Assembly: GCF_001625215.2 (NCBI RefSeq)
Contig: NC_030387.2
Span: 33,193,606-33,257,605, forward strand
DNA from: Daucus carota subsp. sativus
Taxonomy: Eukaryota; Streptophyta; Magnoliopsida; Apiales; Apiaceae
Direction of reading: 5' to 3'
DNA length: 64,000 nucleotides
Shown here: positions 48,586 through 61,118 of the stretch, piece by piece
How the letters are laid out: every line of letters begins with the position of its first letter
Numbering within the stretch: position 1 is the first letter of the stretch
Program-made: the position numbers and the translations under genes
Notes under the pieces: generated by a model
What the model was told of the DNA's origin: nothing
The model's input: the letters and a program-made list of their open reading frames with translations, nothing else
The model's database searches: none

Positions 48586-48657
48586 TAAATTATATTAAAG
48601 AAATTATAACAAATTAGAATATGTATTTCAGTATAATTTTGGCCATCATAAGAATAT

Positions 48658-48660
48658 TAA

Positions 48661-48697
<37 letters not shown>
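48658..48697 (+). repeat. (AAT)n microsatellite
   Basis: About 13 AAT units. Confidence 0.95.
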
Positions 48698-49389
48698 TTA
48701 AAGTCTGTTGTATGTACTTTGTCGAAAATGCTAAAACAATTGGTGTTCTGTTGACGTAATGTATGAGTGGCCAAATAAGAAAATCAGAAGAATATCGACT
48801 CGGGATTTTTTCTAAAGTGTGCGCAGTTTTTTCAAGAAAATTTATAATCACTACTGGATAAGTATTTCTTGATTTCATTTTTAATTATGTTATTAGTAAT
48901 TTAGATCATAATAAGATTTTTACATTGCAGAGCTGTAATTCGAGTACGGCGGCTCGCGAGCTCGTCCGGCTCGATTTAACTCGTTTAACTCGACTCGGCT
49001 TGTTTAGTTACATGAAAACAAGACATGTTCAACACATTTCTGAATTCTGCTTATTTGAATTTGGGCAAAAAAAATTATGAAGAAGTTGAGTTAAGAACTT
49101 TCTCAGACAGTCACTGATTATAAAATACCGCTCTCTTTTTCTTTTTCTTTTTTTTTTAGTGAAAAAAAGTAGTTTATTTAATCAGTATATAAGTGTTGAA
49201 TATTTACTTAATTTCACAAGTTGAATGTTTGAAATTCAGGCAAATTCAAAACGATTCGAAGATGAAAATAAAAAATGTATTAGGTAGTACTTAACGGTAA
49301 AGAGAATCATCAACCTTTTGTTTAACTTTTTCATTTTTCTTTCTAAATCATATCATTTGTTCAGAAATAGAAGGATTAGATAATCACTA

Positions 49390-49618
49390 CTCCCTCCGTC
49401 TCACCAAGTTCTTTACGTTACTTTTTGGCACGCATTTTAAGGATCCTATAAAGTATACTTACATTATATATTTATTTTTTAAAAAAATCCTGAAAAAAAG
49501 TTTGACGTTTAAACTTTTATTCAAATAAAAAAAAAGGTAAAAAACGTTATCGAACTTTATAAGAGTCTCAAAATACGTGCAAACAGTAAACGTAAACATG
49601 CTGGTAGGACGGAGGGAG
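49390..49618. mobile_element. Stowaway MITE with TA duplication
   Basis: Termini CTCCCTCCGTC and GACGGAGGGAG are the classical Stowaway ends, flanked by TA at 49388-49389 and 49619-49620. The paired interior blocks AGTTCTTTACGTTAC and GTAAACGTAAAC support one element. Confidence 0.88.
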
Positions 49619-49988
49619 TACTTTAATTTAAAAATGTGGTTTGACCACTTCAGCACAATTCATCATCTCGCCAGCTCGATTTGCCAAGGGCATTATCGTC
49701 TTTCAACCCACTCAAATCTAACGCACCATTTATATCAAGGGCACTACCGTCTCTTCACATATTTTAAAAAAAATTGGACTTTGCGGTGCATACAAAACAT
49801 AGTATTAAATGTGGGCGCATAATATGTAGCCGTTACAACGCCCCACAAACGTTACAAACAATGACCATATATTTTTTTGAACAAAAAATCATCATTTTAT
49901 AAACCAAACAGACCGTTGGGACTCTTAAAACAACACAACTCAAACAAGTGAGCTTCAGTTGAGTTACAAGAGCTTCTCTGCATTTCAA

Positions 49989-52900
49989 ATGGCGGCTGAA
50001 GATTTGATGTTCAGTGAAGATGAGATGAGAGTTGATCAAGGCCTTGGCTACCCAATTGCTTACTCTAAGCTCTGTAAAGATCGAAGCTTTTGGTCTTACA
50101 CTCATGGCCCTCCTTTCACTTTCACTCCCCACTCTCTCTCACACCATCAGGTATGTCAAGAACTCACCTTTTCTCCGAAAGTTCAAATTTTTCGCTTCTC
50201 ATTGTCATGTATGGAGGCTTTTAAGAAATGGGGTTTGCCCAAAATTGTGTCTTGAAGCTCTTTGTGTGTGTTTATATGTACTGATTGTTGTGAATTTGGA
50301 GTAGGTGTTGAGATTGAAGGATCTGGATGAGATGTTCCCTATTATTGACTCGAAAGCAAAGCCGACGACAAAGCCCAGTATTTTTGCCAGTCTGTTATGG
50401 AAACAACTCAACCACCTTGGGTAATTGTTGATTGAATTTTGCTTGTGAGTTCTTGATTCATACTTCAGTGGAATTTCTTTTGTAATTTTGTTGAATTTTC
50501 GATTTGTCAGGAATGCTGGCTTTGATCCAGCAACTTTTAGAGTGGATCAATATGGCAATGTGCTGTATTATCATGCTGATCCAGCTTCACCACTTGCTTG
50601 GAGTATTGATCACTGGTTTCCTTGCTCAAGTAATTACCCTCAACTGTACATAAATATGTCATATTTCTATTGAATATAGAATACAGATAGATATTTAATT
50701 GTGATGCTTGTATTGGTGAAATTGTAGGGGGTGGATTGACAGTACCAAGCAATCTAAAGATATTACAGTGGCAAGTGTGCAAGAAGAAACATAACAACCT
50801 GGAATTTCTTATACCTTGGTGGGATCTCCAAGTGGGCATTTCTATAAACCAGTTCTTGTCCGTCTTTGCTTCGTCAAACTCGGACTTCAGGTTGGTTGAT
50901 TACTTTGCATTCTCTCTGGTTTGGCATTTCAACAAGTGCAACTCATATGATGTGAGATTTAAGATATCTATGCATCCCGTGTATGTTTAACAGGTACAGG
51001 TCATTCTCTTTGTTTTTCTTGAATGGTGAATGCGAAGAACTGAATGACTCGCAGACTGTGGACTCCCACATTTTCCCACAGCATTTTATAGAGTCAAAAG
51101 AACAAGTAGGTCTTGCTCCTGCTGCTGTTGTTCTATCTAGAAGGGAATCTTATGATACTTTGGTTATGAAGTCCGTTGAGAGCAACAGAGGATCCTCTTT
51201 CAACACTCCTCTATTAGGTTTGTGAAAGGAAAATTGAATATGTTACCTTTTGATTGTCAATTATAGGAGTCATAAACTAATGCTTGTTTTTCTCTGGTTG
51301 TCTGCAGCAAGAAAACCAAAAGCTGGCATGTTGAAAGAAAATGAAAACCCTAACATGGTAACAAATCCATATCAGGCCATTGTCATGGCCAGAAACTCTT
51401 TCAAGCAACAAGAAGAAACAACAAAGATGCAGGGAGAAATACAGAAACTGGATGACGAAGTGAAGGAACTGACACGAAAGAATGAGGAGGAAAAACTTAC
51501 CATCCAGGACTTGGAGTTGGTTCTGATAAAAAGAAGACGGAGGGCTGAAAAGTGCAGGCGGCTAGCAGAAGCACAATCCTCTTACAGAGCAATGCTGGAG
51601 AAAATGATCCGAGACACTATGCACCAGTAAGGGTTTTAGTATTTGACCCTATACCAGTAAAGAATAAATCAATTGTAAAGATTTTAACATTCATTTACTA
51701 AATGCATCCTTTTTACGTTTGCAGGAGTGTGATATATAAGGAGCAAGTGAGACTGAATCAGGCTGCTAGTAATGCTTTGATGGCAAGACTTGAAGCTCAG
51801 AAAGCGATATGTGATTCTTCTGAGAGAGAACTCCACAGAAAATTTAAACACAGAGATGAGCTAGAGGCTCTGACAAGGCCCGAGTGGGAGCAAGCAAGGA
51901 AGAGATCAAGAATGAGTGACGATTCCTTTTCCCCAGAAAAGCATGAAAAGGCAGTTTTGTATTTACCAGGAAACAGACCAAGCACGCCTCATAAGAAAAA
52001 AATAAGTGCATCTCCCTTGAGAGAGAGAAGAAGCCATTCTGTAAACTGCTTGTCAGAAATTACTAAGCCAGAGACCCCACACAAGGAACTAAGAGTGTTC
52101 TTGGAAGAGGAGCAAAAAGCATCCGAAGCTAGTGGCTTATTGACTAATGAAGAAGATGAAGAGAATCAAGAGATAGAGGAAGAGAAAGAAGATCTCAACA
52201 AAGCTATAGTTGCCTTGAGGGATGGAGAATCAATTGACACAGATCTTCAGAAATTGAATATAGAAGAGGATGGAAAGATGCACAACTTCAAAATTCCAGG
52301 TCTTCCTGAATCACCAGGAGAGGAGGACGAAGAGAGAAGAAAACAGCATGGTAAAGGGAACTTAGACAAGTGGCTTCAAATTTTACTGGATGATTCAAAA
52401 GAGAGCAATGACTTCCAAAAGGATGAAAACAACAGTAAAACTGATGAGATTATTAGGAAGCTGAATCTCAAATATCCGACTAAGGAGGTTAAGACTCCAA
52501 AACTTTCAGAAACAATTAATGTATTAAAGATACAGAAGCAAGCAGAGAGTTCGGATCAGAATGATGATTGTCATCATCATCAAGCAGCAGCTGGTGAGAG
52601 AAAAGGTTTCATCAGTACTGAAGCTAAAAAAATGCAATTGAACACAAACCAACAACAGCAAACAAACATCACCAGAACAGAGGCTGATGGAAGAAGAGGA
52701 GAGGGAAAGGTAGAAGCAAAGAACACCTTTATGCATAACCCTCCACCTTATTATGTAGCATCAAGAAAAAGTAGTTCAGATGAGGCAAGTTTCAGGGGTA
52801 AATTAACAACAGGAAGAGATAGCACCAGCCTCGAGAGAAAAGATAAAAGGGACAAGGGTAAAGGGCTTGCAAGATCTGAGAGTTTTAGCAAAAGTTTTAG

Positions 52901-53066
52901 GAGAAGTCCATCTTCTCCGTCTATAATCTTGGGTGGAATGAGAAAAGGGGTCGATTGTATCAGGAAGAAGCCGTCAGTCATAGGTGATGAAGACAGGGAT
53001 GATGATGCCAACAACTATTTCTTAAGATCTTCTATCAAGTCAATCAAGAAAGCGGTCAAGATATAA
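49989..53066 (+). CDS. HNH-motif and coiled-coil protein (814 aa, seven exons), unnamed
   Basis: Exons 49989-50150, 50305-50420, 50511-50629, 50728-50890, 50994-51217, 51308-51626 and 51725-53066 join in phase (2445 nt). Residues 100-160 hold an HNH-nuclease-like motif: D126-H127-WFPCSRGG, then P139-S-N141-LKILQWQ and KKKH154-NN, in the usual spacing of DH...N...H. The preceding DQYGNVLYYHAD block is also typical of a beta strand into the motif. Residues ~170-190 (PWWDLQVGISINQFLSVFAS) look like a further conserved plant segment. From about 310 there are coiled coils (KMQGEIQKLDDEVKELTRKN and later KRRRRAEKCRRLAEAQSSYR), then a long charged, low-complexity tail with basic clusters. I recognise it as a conserved plant protein of unknown function. 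Nuclease activity is inference. It is convergent with the PPR gene. Confidence 0.85.
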
Positions 53067-53873
53067 GCCTGTGGAGTACATTATCAAACTTGCGAATATG
53101 ATTGGAATTTGTTTATTTTTTATTCAAGTACAGTGTGCTGTTTGCTGATAGTGATACTCTTATAACTGAATAAGAGAGTGAGTTGCGGTGGTTGTGAGTG
53201 ATTTGTGTATTAAGTCTGTTTGCTTCCAGACTTTGAATAATAAATTTATTTCAGATTTGTTCTGTGTTCTTGCATTGCAAGTATATTTGTACCTCTTTTT
53301 TATCAATAAAATCTTATTCTTGTAAGATATTGTTAGATCAGTCATTGACATAATGCAAGTCAAAACCCCTGACATCATGCTAGTAAGAACATAATTTCAT
53401 TATGAAAGTCATTTCATTACTATATCATTCATGTGACATACAGAATTTCAGCTACTGGACAACATATTGGATTCCACATGTGAATATTCATGTAAATATG
53501 AGATCCTGTCATCGCTTAGCACTCTGTACAGAAGGATGCCAACAAACCTGAGAAGATGAAGTATGCCAAGCATGAAACAAGAAACTCCTCGCAACCATCT
53601 TCTTCTTCAGGCATGGCTGAGTGTGGTGAATATACATGACTATATCATATGTAAAAAATGAAGCATAGCGTGTGGTACCATATAATCAGACATAATAAGA
53701 CATGGGCAAGATGTCAATGAAGCTGCTACTGGCCACACACAAACTGATACCGCAGGCAAAGTACTGTAGTAAGCTCTCCGTTTTGTTTGCCAGCCACAAG
53801 TTCAGTTTGCCAGCCCCGTATACAATTGTGGCTCGAAAGAAGACAGAATTACGTTTCAGTCCATGTTTAACAG
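53067..53873. other. Convergent 3' region between the HNH and PPR genes
   Basis: Likely two 3' UTRs; TCAATAAAATC near 53304 is polyadenylation-like for the + gene. No other coding signal. Confidence 0.4.
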
Positions 53874-56492
53874 TTAATCATCCCAGTAACCTTCATCTCT
53901 GCAGGAGCAGATTCCATCATTAAACTGGTGAAAATGATCTGTATCCCTAACAGATATCTCTCTTCGTACAATTTTTGAGATAAATTTGATTGTATTATGG
54001 CAGCCTTTGCACATGTAAAGATTCTTTGTTACCAATATAGGCATCCCAGGAGCAGTATTAAGAAGCCCAAAGGCAATCGCTAGTCTCTCACTGTGCCCAC
54101 ATAAAACGTCAGCTTTAGAAGATTCGACTTCGGTAATAGAACTCATTTCTGGGCCATTAGCATCAACAGCAGCCATTTTGTCATAAAAGCCCTCCAAAAC
54201 TGCAGTTATCTCCTTTATCTGGGGATGGAAATCGTCTCCGCTAAGGAAGGCATGAACTTTTCCCTTCACTTCAACCCAACTACACCCAGGATCAACACTA
54301 AGTCCTTTTTCTTTCATAAACTTTCTCAATCTAGCTACTTCATCCCATTTACCGTTGTCAGCGTAGAAGTTACACAAAAGAGTATAATATCCCAGAGTGC
54401 TATCATCTAATTTAAATAAATGTTCAGCAGCTAGTTTTCCCAGCTCAAGTCGCTTGTGTATCCTACAAGTATTTAATAACGCTCCCCAGATGGCTTTATC
54501 TGGTTCTATTGGCATGTCTAAGATAAATTTGTAAGCATCCTCCAACTTCTCTGCACGGCCAAGTAAATCAACCACGCAAGCATAATGCTTCAAGTTTGGG
54601 GTAATATAATATTGATGTTCCATGCTTTTAAAATATTGTAAACCTTCAGCCACCATTCCAGATCTACTACAAGCACATAATAGAGATATAAAAGTTATCT
54701 CGTCAGGATGTACCTCTGTTTCGATCATTCTGTTAAATAAGTTAACAGCAAGTGCTCCTTGCCCCCTCTGGGCATAGCCTGTAAGAAGAATATTCCAAGA
54801 AGCTAAATCTCTCTTCTGTGTGTTGAATTGGTTCCATGCAAGATTTATCTTCCCACACCTTACATACATGTCAAGGAGAGCATTTGGAAAAAACCCATCA
54901 ACCACTAATCCATTTCTCAATGCTTGCGCATGAATCTCTTTGCCACACATAAGAGCTCCTACTCTACCACATGCGGATAGGACAGAAATCAATGTAATAG
55001 AATTTGGTTTTAAAATGAGTTGCATATTCCTAAAGAAAATTAGTGCCTCAAAACTCCGACTGTTGATACGCAACCCAAGGATAATGGAAGTCCAAGATAT
55101 AACATTTTTCTCACGTATATTGTCGAAGACTTGAAGAGCCTGATCCATGCATCCACACTTGGAATAGAAATCGACTAGAGTGTTTGCCACTATAACATAA
55201 GATATAAGTCCAGACCTCTTAGCAAACTTATGTAGCTTAGTACCCATATCCAAAAGGCCTAAGGAAGCACAAGCAGATAGTACACTGGCCAAAGCGATCT
55301 CATCTGGTCTAATTCCTTCAAGTTCCATCATTTTATAAGTGTCAACAGCTTTTTCAGGCATCCCATTATTTTCATAAGCTGAAATCATTGATGTCCAGGA
55401 TACAACATCTTTCGACTCAATTCTACTAAAAACTTTCTCCGCCTCCTCCCAATTACCAACACTGGAATACATTTGCACCAATGCATTACCCACAGAGACA
55501 TCCATACCACCCTCTGCTCTCATAGCATACCCTTGGATTGCCTTCCCTAGTCTCTGGTAACCAAGACTCTGACATGCAGAAATTAAACTAGTTATTGTCA
55601 TCAAATCCGGATCAACATAACATTCCCGCATCATAAAAAACATTCTAAACCCCTCCAAACACCGATCATTCTCAAAATACCCGGAAATCATTGCATTCCA
55701 TGAAATCCTATCCCTATTCACCATCCTATCAAATACCATCCTAGCACTACAAACATCCCCACATTTAACATACATAGTAATCAAAGAATTAAGTACATCA
55801 ACATCCAATGCATAACCAAACCTCAACACATGAACATGAACTTCTCTCCCTCTCCCCAAATCAGGAACGCCACCACACATCCTCAAAACACATGGAAAAG
55901 TATACACATCAGGCCTAATCCCAGCCCACAACATCTTATGATACAAATCCAAAGCCTCATCAAAAAACCCACCTTTAGCATACCCACCAACCAAAACATT
56001 CCAGGAAAACACATCTCTCTCAGACATTCTCCCAAACACATACCAAGCATCAACCAAATTACCCAACCTAACAAACAAGCTCAACAAAGCATTACCAAGC
56101 CTCAGACTCAAGTTAGACCCATTTTTACAAACATAACCATAAACTCTAGACCCCTCATTAGCTGCTCTCCTCCACTCACACAGCTTCAAAACAGCAATAT
56201 AAGCATCTTCATCCACACACACTTGAAGTTCTTGAAGTGATTCTAAATGGGTCAGAGCTTCTTCCAAGTTCCCCTGAAGACATAGTTCACAAATTTGAGA
56301 ATTTGGGTCTTTGTTATCAGTTGAATTGGTGCTAAAAACAGAGACTTCTTGGGTTTTCTTGAGAGAAAAATGGTGTCTTTGAATGATACGGGAGAAATTG
56401 AGGGTTTTGGATTTAAGGGTGTTGGAAATAGGGGATAAATGAATGTCGGAATTGAGTGGGATTTGAGGGGTTTTAGGAGAGACAGCAGCCAT
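53874..56492 (-). CDS. ECB2: PPR-DYW plastid RNA editing factor ECB2/VAC1 (872 aa)
   Basis: Single exon with ATG at 56492. The N-terminal ~60 residues are a plausible plastid transit peptide (Ser/Thr/Lys rich). Then come P-L-S type pentatricopeptide repeats (DVFSWNVLVGGYAKGGFFDE, DRISWNAMISGYFEN, DVVSWTSMISAYENN, KNVISWTSIILGLRIN), E/E+ motifs (GCSWVEVKGKVHAFLSGDD) and a DYW deaminase domain with H800-S-E802 and C828-x2-C831, the zinc and catalytic residues. It is collinear over its whole length with Arabidopsis ECB2/VAC1, which is needed for editing of accD and other plastid transcripts. Arabidopsis ECB2 lacks the DYW tripeptide; here the end reads CSCRDEGYWDD, so YW is present but displaced by EG. 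Orthology is my recognition of the sequence. Confidence 0.93.
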   Translation of the reverse strand: MAAVSPKTPQIPLNSDIHLSPISNTLKSKTLNFSRIIQRHHFSLKKTQEVSVFSTNSTDNKDPNSQICELCLQGNLEEALTHLESLQELQVCVDEDAYIAVLKLCEWRRAANEGSRVYGYVCKNGSNLSLRLGNALLSLFVRLGNLVDAWYVFGRMSERDVFSWNVLVGGYAKGGFFDEALDLYHKMLWAGIRPDVYTFPCVLRMCGGVPDLGRGREVHVHVLRFGYALDVDVLNSLITMYVKCGDVCSARMVFDRMVNRDRISWNAMISGYFENDRCLEGFRMFFMMRECYVDPDLMTITSLISACQSLGYQRLGKAIQGYAMRAEGGMDVSVGNALVQMYSSVGNWEEAEKVFSRIESKDVVSWTSMISAYENNGMPEKAVDTYKMMELEGIRPDEIALASVLSACASLGLLDMGTKLHKFAKRSGLISYVIVANTLVDFYSKCGCMDQALQVFDNIREKNVISWTSIILGLRINSRSFEALIFFRNMQLILKPNSITLISVLSACGRVGALMCGKEIHAQALRNGLVVDGFFPNALLDMYVRCGKINLAWNQFNTQKRDLASWNILLTGYAQRGQGALAVNLFNRMIETEVHPDEITFISLLCACSRSGMVAEGLQYFKSMEHQYYITPNLKHYACVVDLLGRAEKLEDAYKFILDMPIEPDKAIWGALLNTCRIHKRLELGKLAAEHLFKLDDSTLGYYTLLCNFYADNGKWDEVARLRKFMKEKGLSVDPGCSWVEVKGKVHAFLSGDDFHPQIKEITAVLEGFYDKMAAVDANGPEMSSITEVESSKADVLCGHSERLAIAFGLLNTAPGMPILVTKNLYMCKGCHNTIKFISKIVRREISVRDTDHFHQFNDGICSCRDEGYWDD

Positions 56493-57428
56493 TGAAGGAT
56501 ATAGATACAGAGCATGTTTGGTTTAAGGCGGGGTTTTAGATGAGGTTCTGTTCTTTTAACCCATTCATTTCACTGCAGTCATAATCAAATCTAAGCCTTG
56601 GGGATTACAATATTGTACTAAGATTATTTTATAATCATTTTTTAAAAATCTTTGATTTATTATGAAAAATTTAGCTAATTTTTTATTAAATTTTTAAAAA
56701 AAATATTATTTTATAAATTATATTCTAATACTATTGAATTTTTTGGATTTATTTAAAAAAAGTGATAAATTTTCGACAAATTTTGATTAAGGTGTTCAAG
56801 CGATTAATTATGATTCTCAATTTTTATAATCATATTCATAACAAATATATAGTATATAAATTATAATAATACAAAATGATTTTGAGTTGATCGTTATATA
56901 TGTTTATTTTAGATAAACATATGAAACTTAAGATGTTAATATTAATATAATATTATATGAAGCAATTGTGACCGGGACTTTTGTTTTGTTTTGTTTTTAC
57001 TAATATGAAATATCATGTTGCTTTTGGTAACAAACGTAAAATGTCAAAGAATAAATAAATTGAAGTTGTTTGAAAAAAATTATTGCTACTGCAATATTCT
57101 TGATAAATTTTTAAACAATACAAGGGAAAATAAGAATGAGACATTTATCTCACGTTAACCGAATCTTCTAACAGAAACTCTTTCAGCAAGCAAATATGTT
57201 TCGATACAAACTAATGGCAATTATACGATAGCATTTAAAAAAGCTACATTGAGCCTAATCAAACATACTATCCTGGTTATGATTATTTCTGTAAAAAGAA
57301 GACAATCCTTCCAACAATTTCTGATTATTCCTACAAATAATGATTTCCCTATATCACCACGACAATTGTACTTCTCCCGTTCTGTTACTAAACAACAAAT
57401 ATCAGTAAACCTTGGAGGGCGCTGAGCT
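56493..57428. other. Promoter side of ECB2 and 3' flank of the translocator gene
   Basis: AT-rich with no gene. The immediate upstream of the ECB2 ATG (56493-56570) is less AT-rich. 57200-57428 is probably the 3' UTR of the translocator. Confidence 0.4.
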
Positions 57429-60400
57429 TTAAGATGAAACTCCGGTGGAGTCGCCTCCTATTGGTTTCAGTTCGGGGCCCCCTCCGATGGTGCCGTTCCC
57501 GGATTCATTTTCTGGGATAACTGGTATTTTCACAGCGGCCTCCTCCATCTCTTTTTCAAGTTCTTCCTCACGACGAAGAGCAGTAAATTGTTTATCCAAC
57601 GATCTGGCAGCCGCTAACCATGCAACAACGATTACTAGAAGTACTCCTCCAAGGTAGGGAGTTGAGTTTGCAAGTGAACCAAACGTCAGGATCATGAATT
57701 GCTGGATCAAAGCACCTCCGGATTTCCCTAAAGGATTGCATACAACATCAATTGCAGCCTTTCCTTTGACCTGCGTAATCAATACATATGGATCACAATC
57801 AATTCCCTTATGAAGAAAAGATAACAGACATTAAACTGCCAGTATTATAGTAGCTTGTGAGCCTAACTATTAATAGACACATCTTTATTACTTATATAAA
57901 ACAACTACAGCCAAAAGGTACAGTTATACTAATTATATATGCCATGTATTTGGTAGAAGTCACTATAAATTAAGTGTTAGATAAAGCATCAAACCTTAGT
58001 GTCTTCATCCAAAGGAATGTATGCCATTTCTTTGCAAGGATCAAATAAGCTGTATTTGGCACTCTTGCTGAAAATATTTTGAATCGCGCCTACATAAACC
58101 GCTGCTAGCAGCGGAGTAATCCCAAAACTCATAAGAGCAGGTGCTAACGGGTCACCGAACAAAAGTAAGGAGAAGAATCCCACTCCTGTGAGTAGCAAGA
58201 CTGTGGGTGTAACTGTTGCTGCCACTCCCCAGCCATATCTGTTGAATATCCACTGGCTTAGCAACATCATTGTAAAAGTTGCAATACCGGTAGCAGTAGA
58301 GAAGTCGCCCATGAAAGAAGAGTATTCATTTGGACTTGGGAACTGTCAGAGAGTAAGAAAGAAGGATTAGAATCAAAGGAGCAATAAAATCAATGTTAAA
58401 ATGAGAATAATAAATAAAAATTAAAACCAAACGGAGAAAGAATATCAAATTATAAAACAAGGCCAAACTAAGTGCTTTACCTGAGCTTTGAGCTTTGATT
58501 TCCATGTAACCTCCACAAGGTTGATGCTTATACCATATGCAACCACCAACGTAGCAAGATCCCTAATGTAACTAGACGACACCAAAAATTTTAAGCTCTC
58601 CATTGTCCCCATTTTCGGCTTTTCCTGCCATTTTAAATTTCTGTTATGTAAGCTGAAATAAAAGTATAACTTGATAACAGCAAACCATATAACACATAAA
58701 ATTCCCTGCCAATAACTATCGCTAGTTACCAAGTCCAGACATGGAAACAGTACATAGAAGTAATTAAAATCTGTAGTCGAAACGTTTCTTGTACATGATC
58801 ATAAAACCGTCAAGTCTGTTTTTGCCAAATAAAATAAAATAAAAATTCTTGGCATTTCCAATAGTCTTTCAAGAAAAGAATTGTTTGAACATATCGAGCA
58901 CATACATACAAAAATAATGCCTTTTGAAGCTTACCTTCTTCTTTTTACTACGAGTAGGAAGAGGAACATAAGCGTTGACCCACCAATAAAGAGCGCATAT
59001 AATAAGACCCATCAAAACCACAATGCTCATCATTCCTTTGAGGGAGAGGGCCCAACCATCAACACCAGGGCCCAAATTTTTCCTTAAATTTGAGAAGTAC
59101 TTGACTGTACGGCCAGAGAAGATGAGGGCAACATTAGCTCCGAGTCCAAACAGAGGGTAGAATTTTTTGGCTTCATCCACTGTCGTTATCTGCCGAATAA
59201 GATTGTTAAGACAGTCAGATTACAGCAGCACATACTATTTTTGACTGAGGGAACACATACAACATATGTTGAACAAGAATTTCAAAAAACTCCAACCACT
59301 GTTAAGTTGTTAACTGATATCAAAAGGCAAACAACATCTTAATCCAAACCAGTTCATAAAACTGTACAGTTCTCTATACACATGCAATGAGGAACTGATA
59401 CAGAAGAATGCATCCTTCTTGACGAATGATCTAAGAAGCTGTAGAGAACTGTAAAGTAAACAACTATACAATACTGTTGCAACAAAACTACCAGTTAATG
59501 ACCCTATATTTATGGTTTCAATCCATGTCAAATGTAAGATAGGATAGTTGTCCGTCAGACAAAACATTTGGCAATACACACACACACACACACACTACAA
59601 CAAAGGTTCACTTTCAAGCCTGAGCATGCCTAAGCACATGAACATGTCCAAACAACAATACAATGCTACAAATTTACAAGCATGTGTAACATGACAACAT
59701 TTCAGTATGTCACGGACAAAGAAAGTAAGTATATCTTAGTCTTCATTTCCATTTCATATCAGGCCTCTTGTATTTATTTATTTACTGCTTATTCAAATTT
59801 TCTTTCAATACGCACCTTGTTTCTAAAGAAAAAGGTGCATGACGCCACCTTTTAATATAAACGTAATGATGCATCCTTTCCTCCTTAAGATCTTATGATC
59901 AAGAATATTAACTCCCAAGAAAAAATCAGGAATTATAACCACGGAAATCAAAAAAGACATACATATAGCCTACATATTTTTTCATCACAGCATAACGTGA
60001 ATACACAATGGAGCATCTTTTGACAATAGTCAAAAGCCAAAGACTGGTTGGTAAATCTCAACTTTTCCGTTAAGATAATGTATGAGGAACAATATACACA
60101 ATACAGATCAAACCAATTACTTAAGGCTCTAAAATACATGCTAGAATCCTTGCTCCACAGTCCATGCTAGACTATTAATCAAGAAAACTGAAACAATTTT
60201 GTCCAACAAATCCTTGTTCATAAAATAAACCTCAAGGAATTCCAGGTACTAACTAAGTTAAACGAAGACAATATAACATAATACAATATACCAATTATAT
60301 AGACCAAATTATACCGCCAAAAATGACATAATAAGAAATTTTTTTACCTGATTAGCAAATCCCCAAAACAACACCGACACCACAACACTTCCCCAAAGCT

Positions 60401-61118
60401 CAGCCATGACATAGAACAAACAGAAGCTCCAGATCCTCAAAATTGCAAGCGGACCAAGGAAACGAGGACCAAGTGAAGCAAGAAGCTTATCAGCAAGGGC
60501 AGTGGGGTGGAAGTAACCGCTAAGAGGGTACAACAAAAACCCAAATGCCCCGAAGAAAGCTATAAAAGGGACCATAACAGTATAAAAAAGAGCCTGTTTT
60601 GACAAAACATTGCTCAACTGAGAATACGCAAGCATAAAACCAATAGCCATAGGCAAATTAACCCAAGTTTTTAAGAAGGGAATAATCTCAGCACTAGACC
60701 CTTTTGCTGTCACAACCAGAACATCCTTAGTATCTCTAAGAATTGTATAATTAAACAGTATGCAAAAGAACATCAACCCAAGAGGCACAATTTTCTTAAG
60801 GGTTACTGTTTCAATACCCATAAACTTGGGTGCCTCAATTTCACTAAACTGTGGTTGCCCATCAGCTGCTGCAGCAGCCTCAGCCTTACAAACATGAAAA
60901 GTTTTGTTCTTTTGGGCAACCAAACTAGGTTTAGTGATAAACCCTTGAAATCTTGGCAGCCCATTGACAGATAAAGAAAGGCCACTCAGATTTTTAGGTT
61001 TCAAATTGTTTGTGGGACTAATTCTGTTTCTAAGACCATTTGGTGGGGAGATGAAAGACTTGATTTTGGGATTGGTAGGTAAAGACAGAAGCCCTCTTGT
61101 TTGAAGAACAGCTGCCAT
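57429..61118 (-). CDS. NTT1: Plastid ATP/ADP translocator (619 aa, five exons)
   Basis: Minus-strand exons 61118-60348, 59189-58935, 58624-58481, 58342-57995 and 57770-57429 join in phase (1860 nt), and 619 aa is the usual length of plant AATP/NTT. Residues 1-80 are a Ser/Asn/Pro-rich transit peptide with VCKAEAAAAADG at the probable mature start. The rest has about twelve transmembrane helices. Signatures include TLKKIVPLGLMFFCILFNYT, ILRDTKDVLVVTAKGSSAEI, ELWGSVVVSVLFWGFANQIT and KYSLFDPCKEMAYIPLDEDT; the conserved charged residues of the TLC family (for example Lys in RDTKD) are present. It exchanges cytosolic ATP for stromal ADP and Pi at the inner envelope, feeding heterotrophic plastids and dark chloroplasts. 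The leader just before the ATG is a GA tract. Intron 1 (1158 bp) has a (CA)n run at 59575-59596. Confidence 0.96.

Noticed and set aside
55830..56240. 136-aa + frame opposite ECB2
   Set aside because: Antisense shadow of the PPR coding region; composition mirrors the complement of the real gene.
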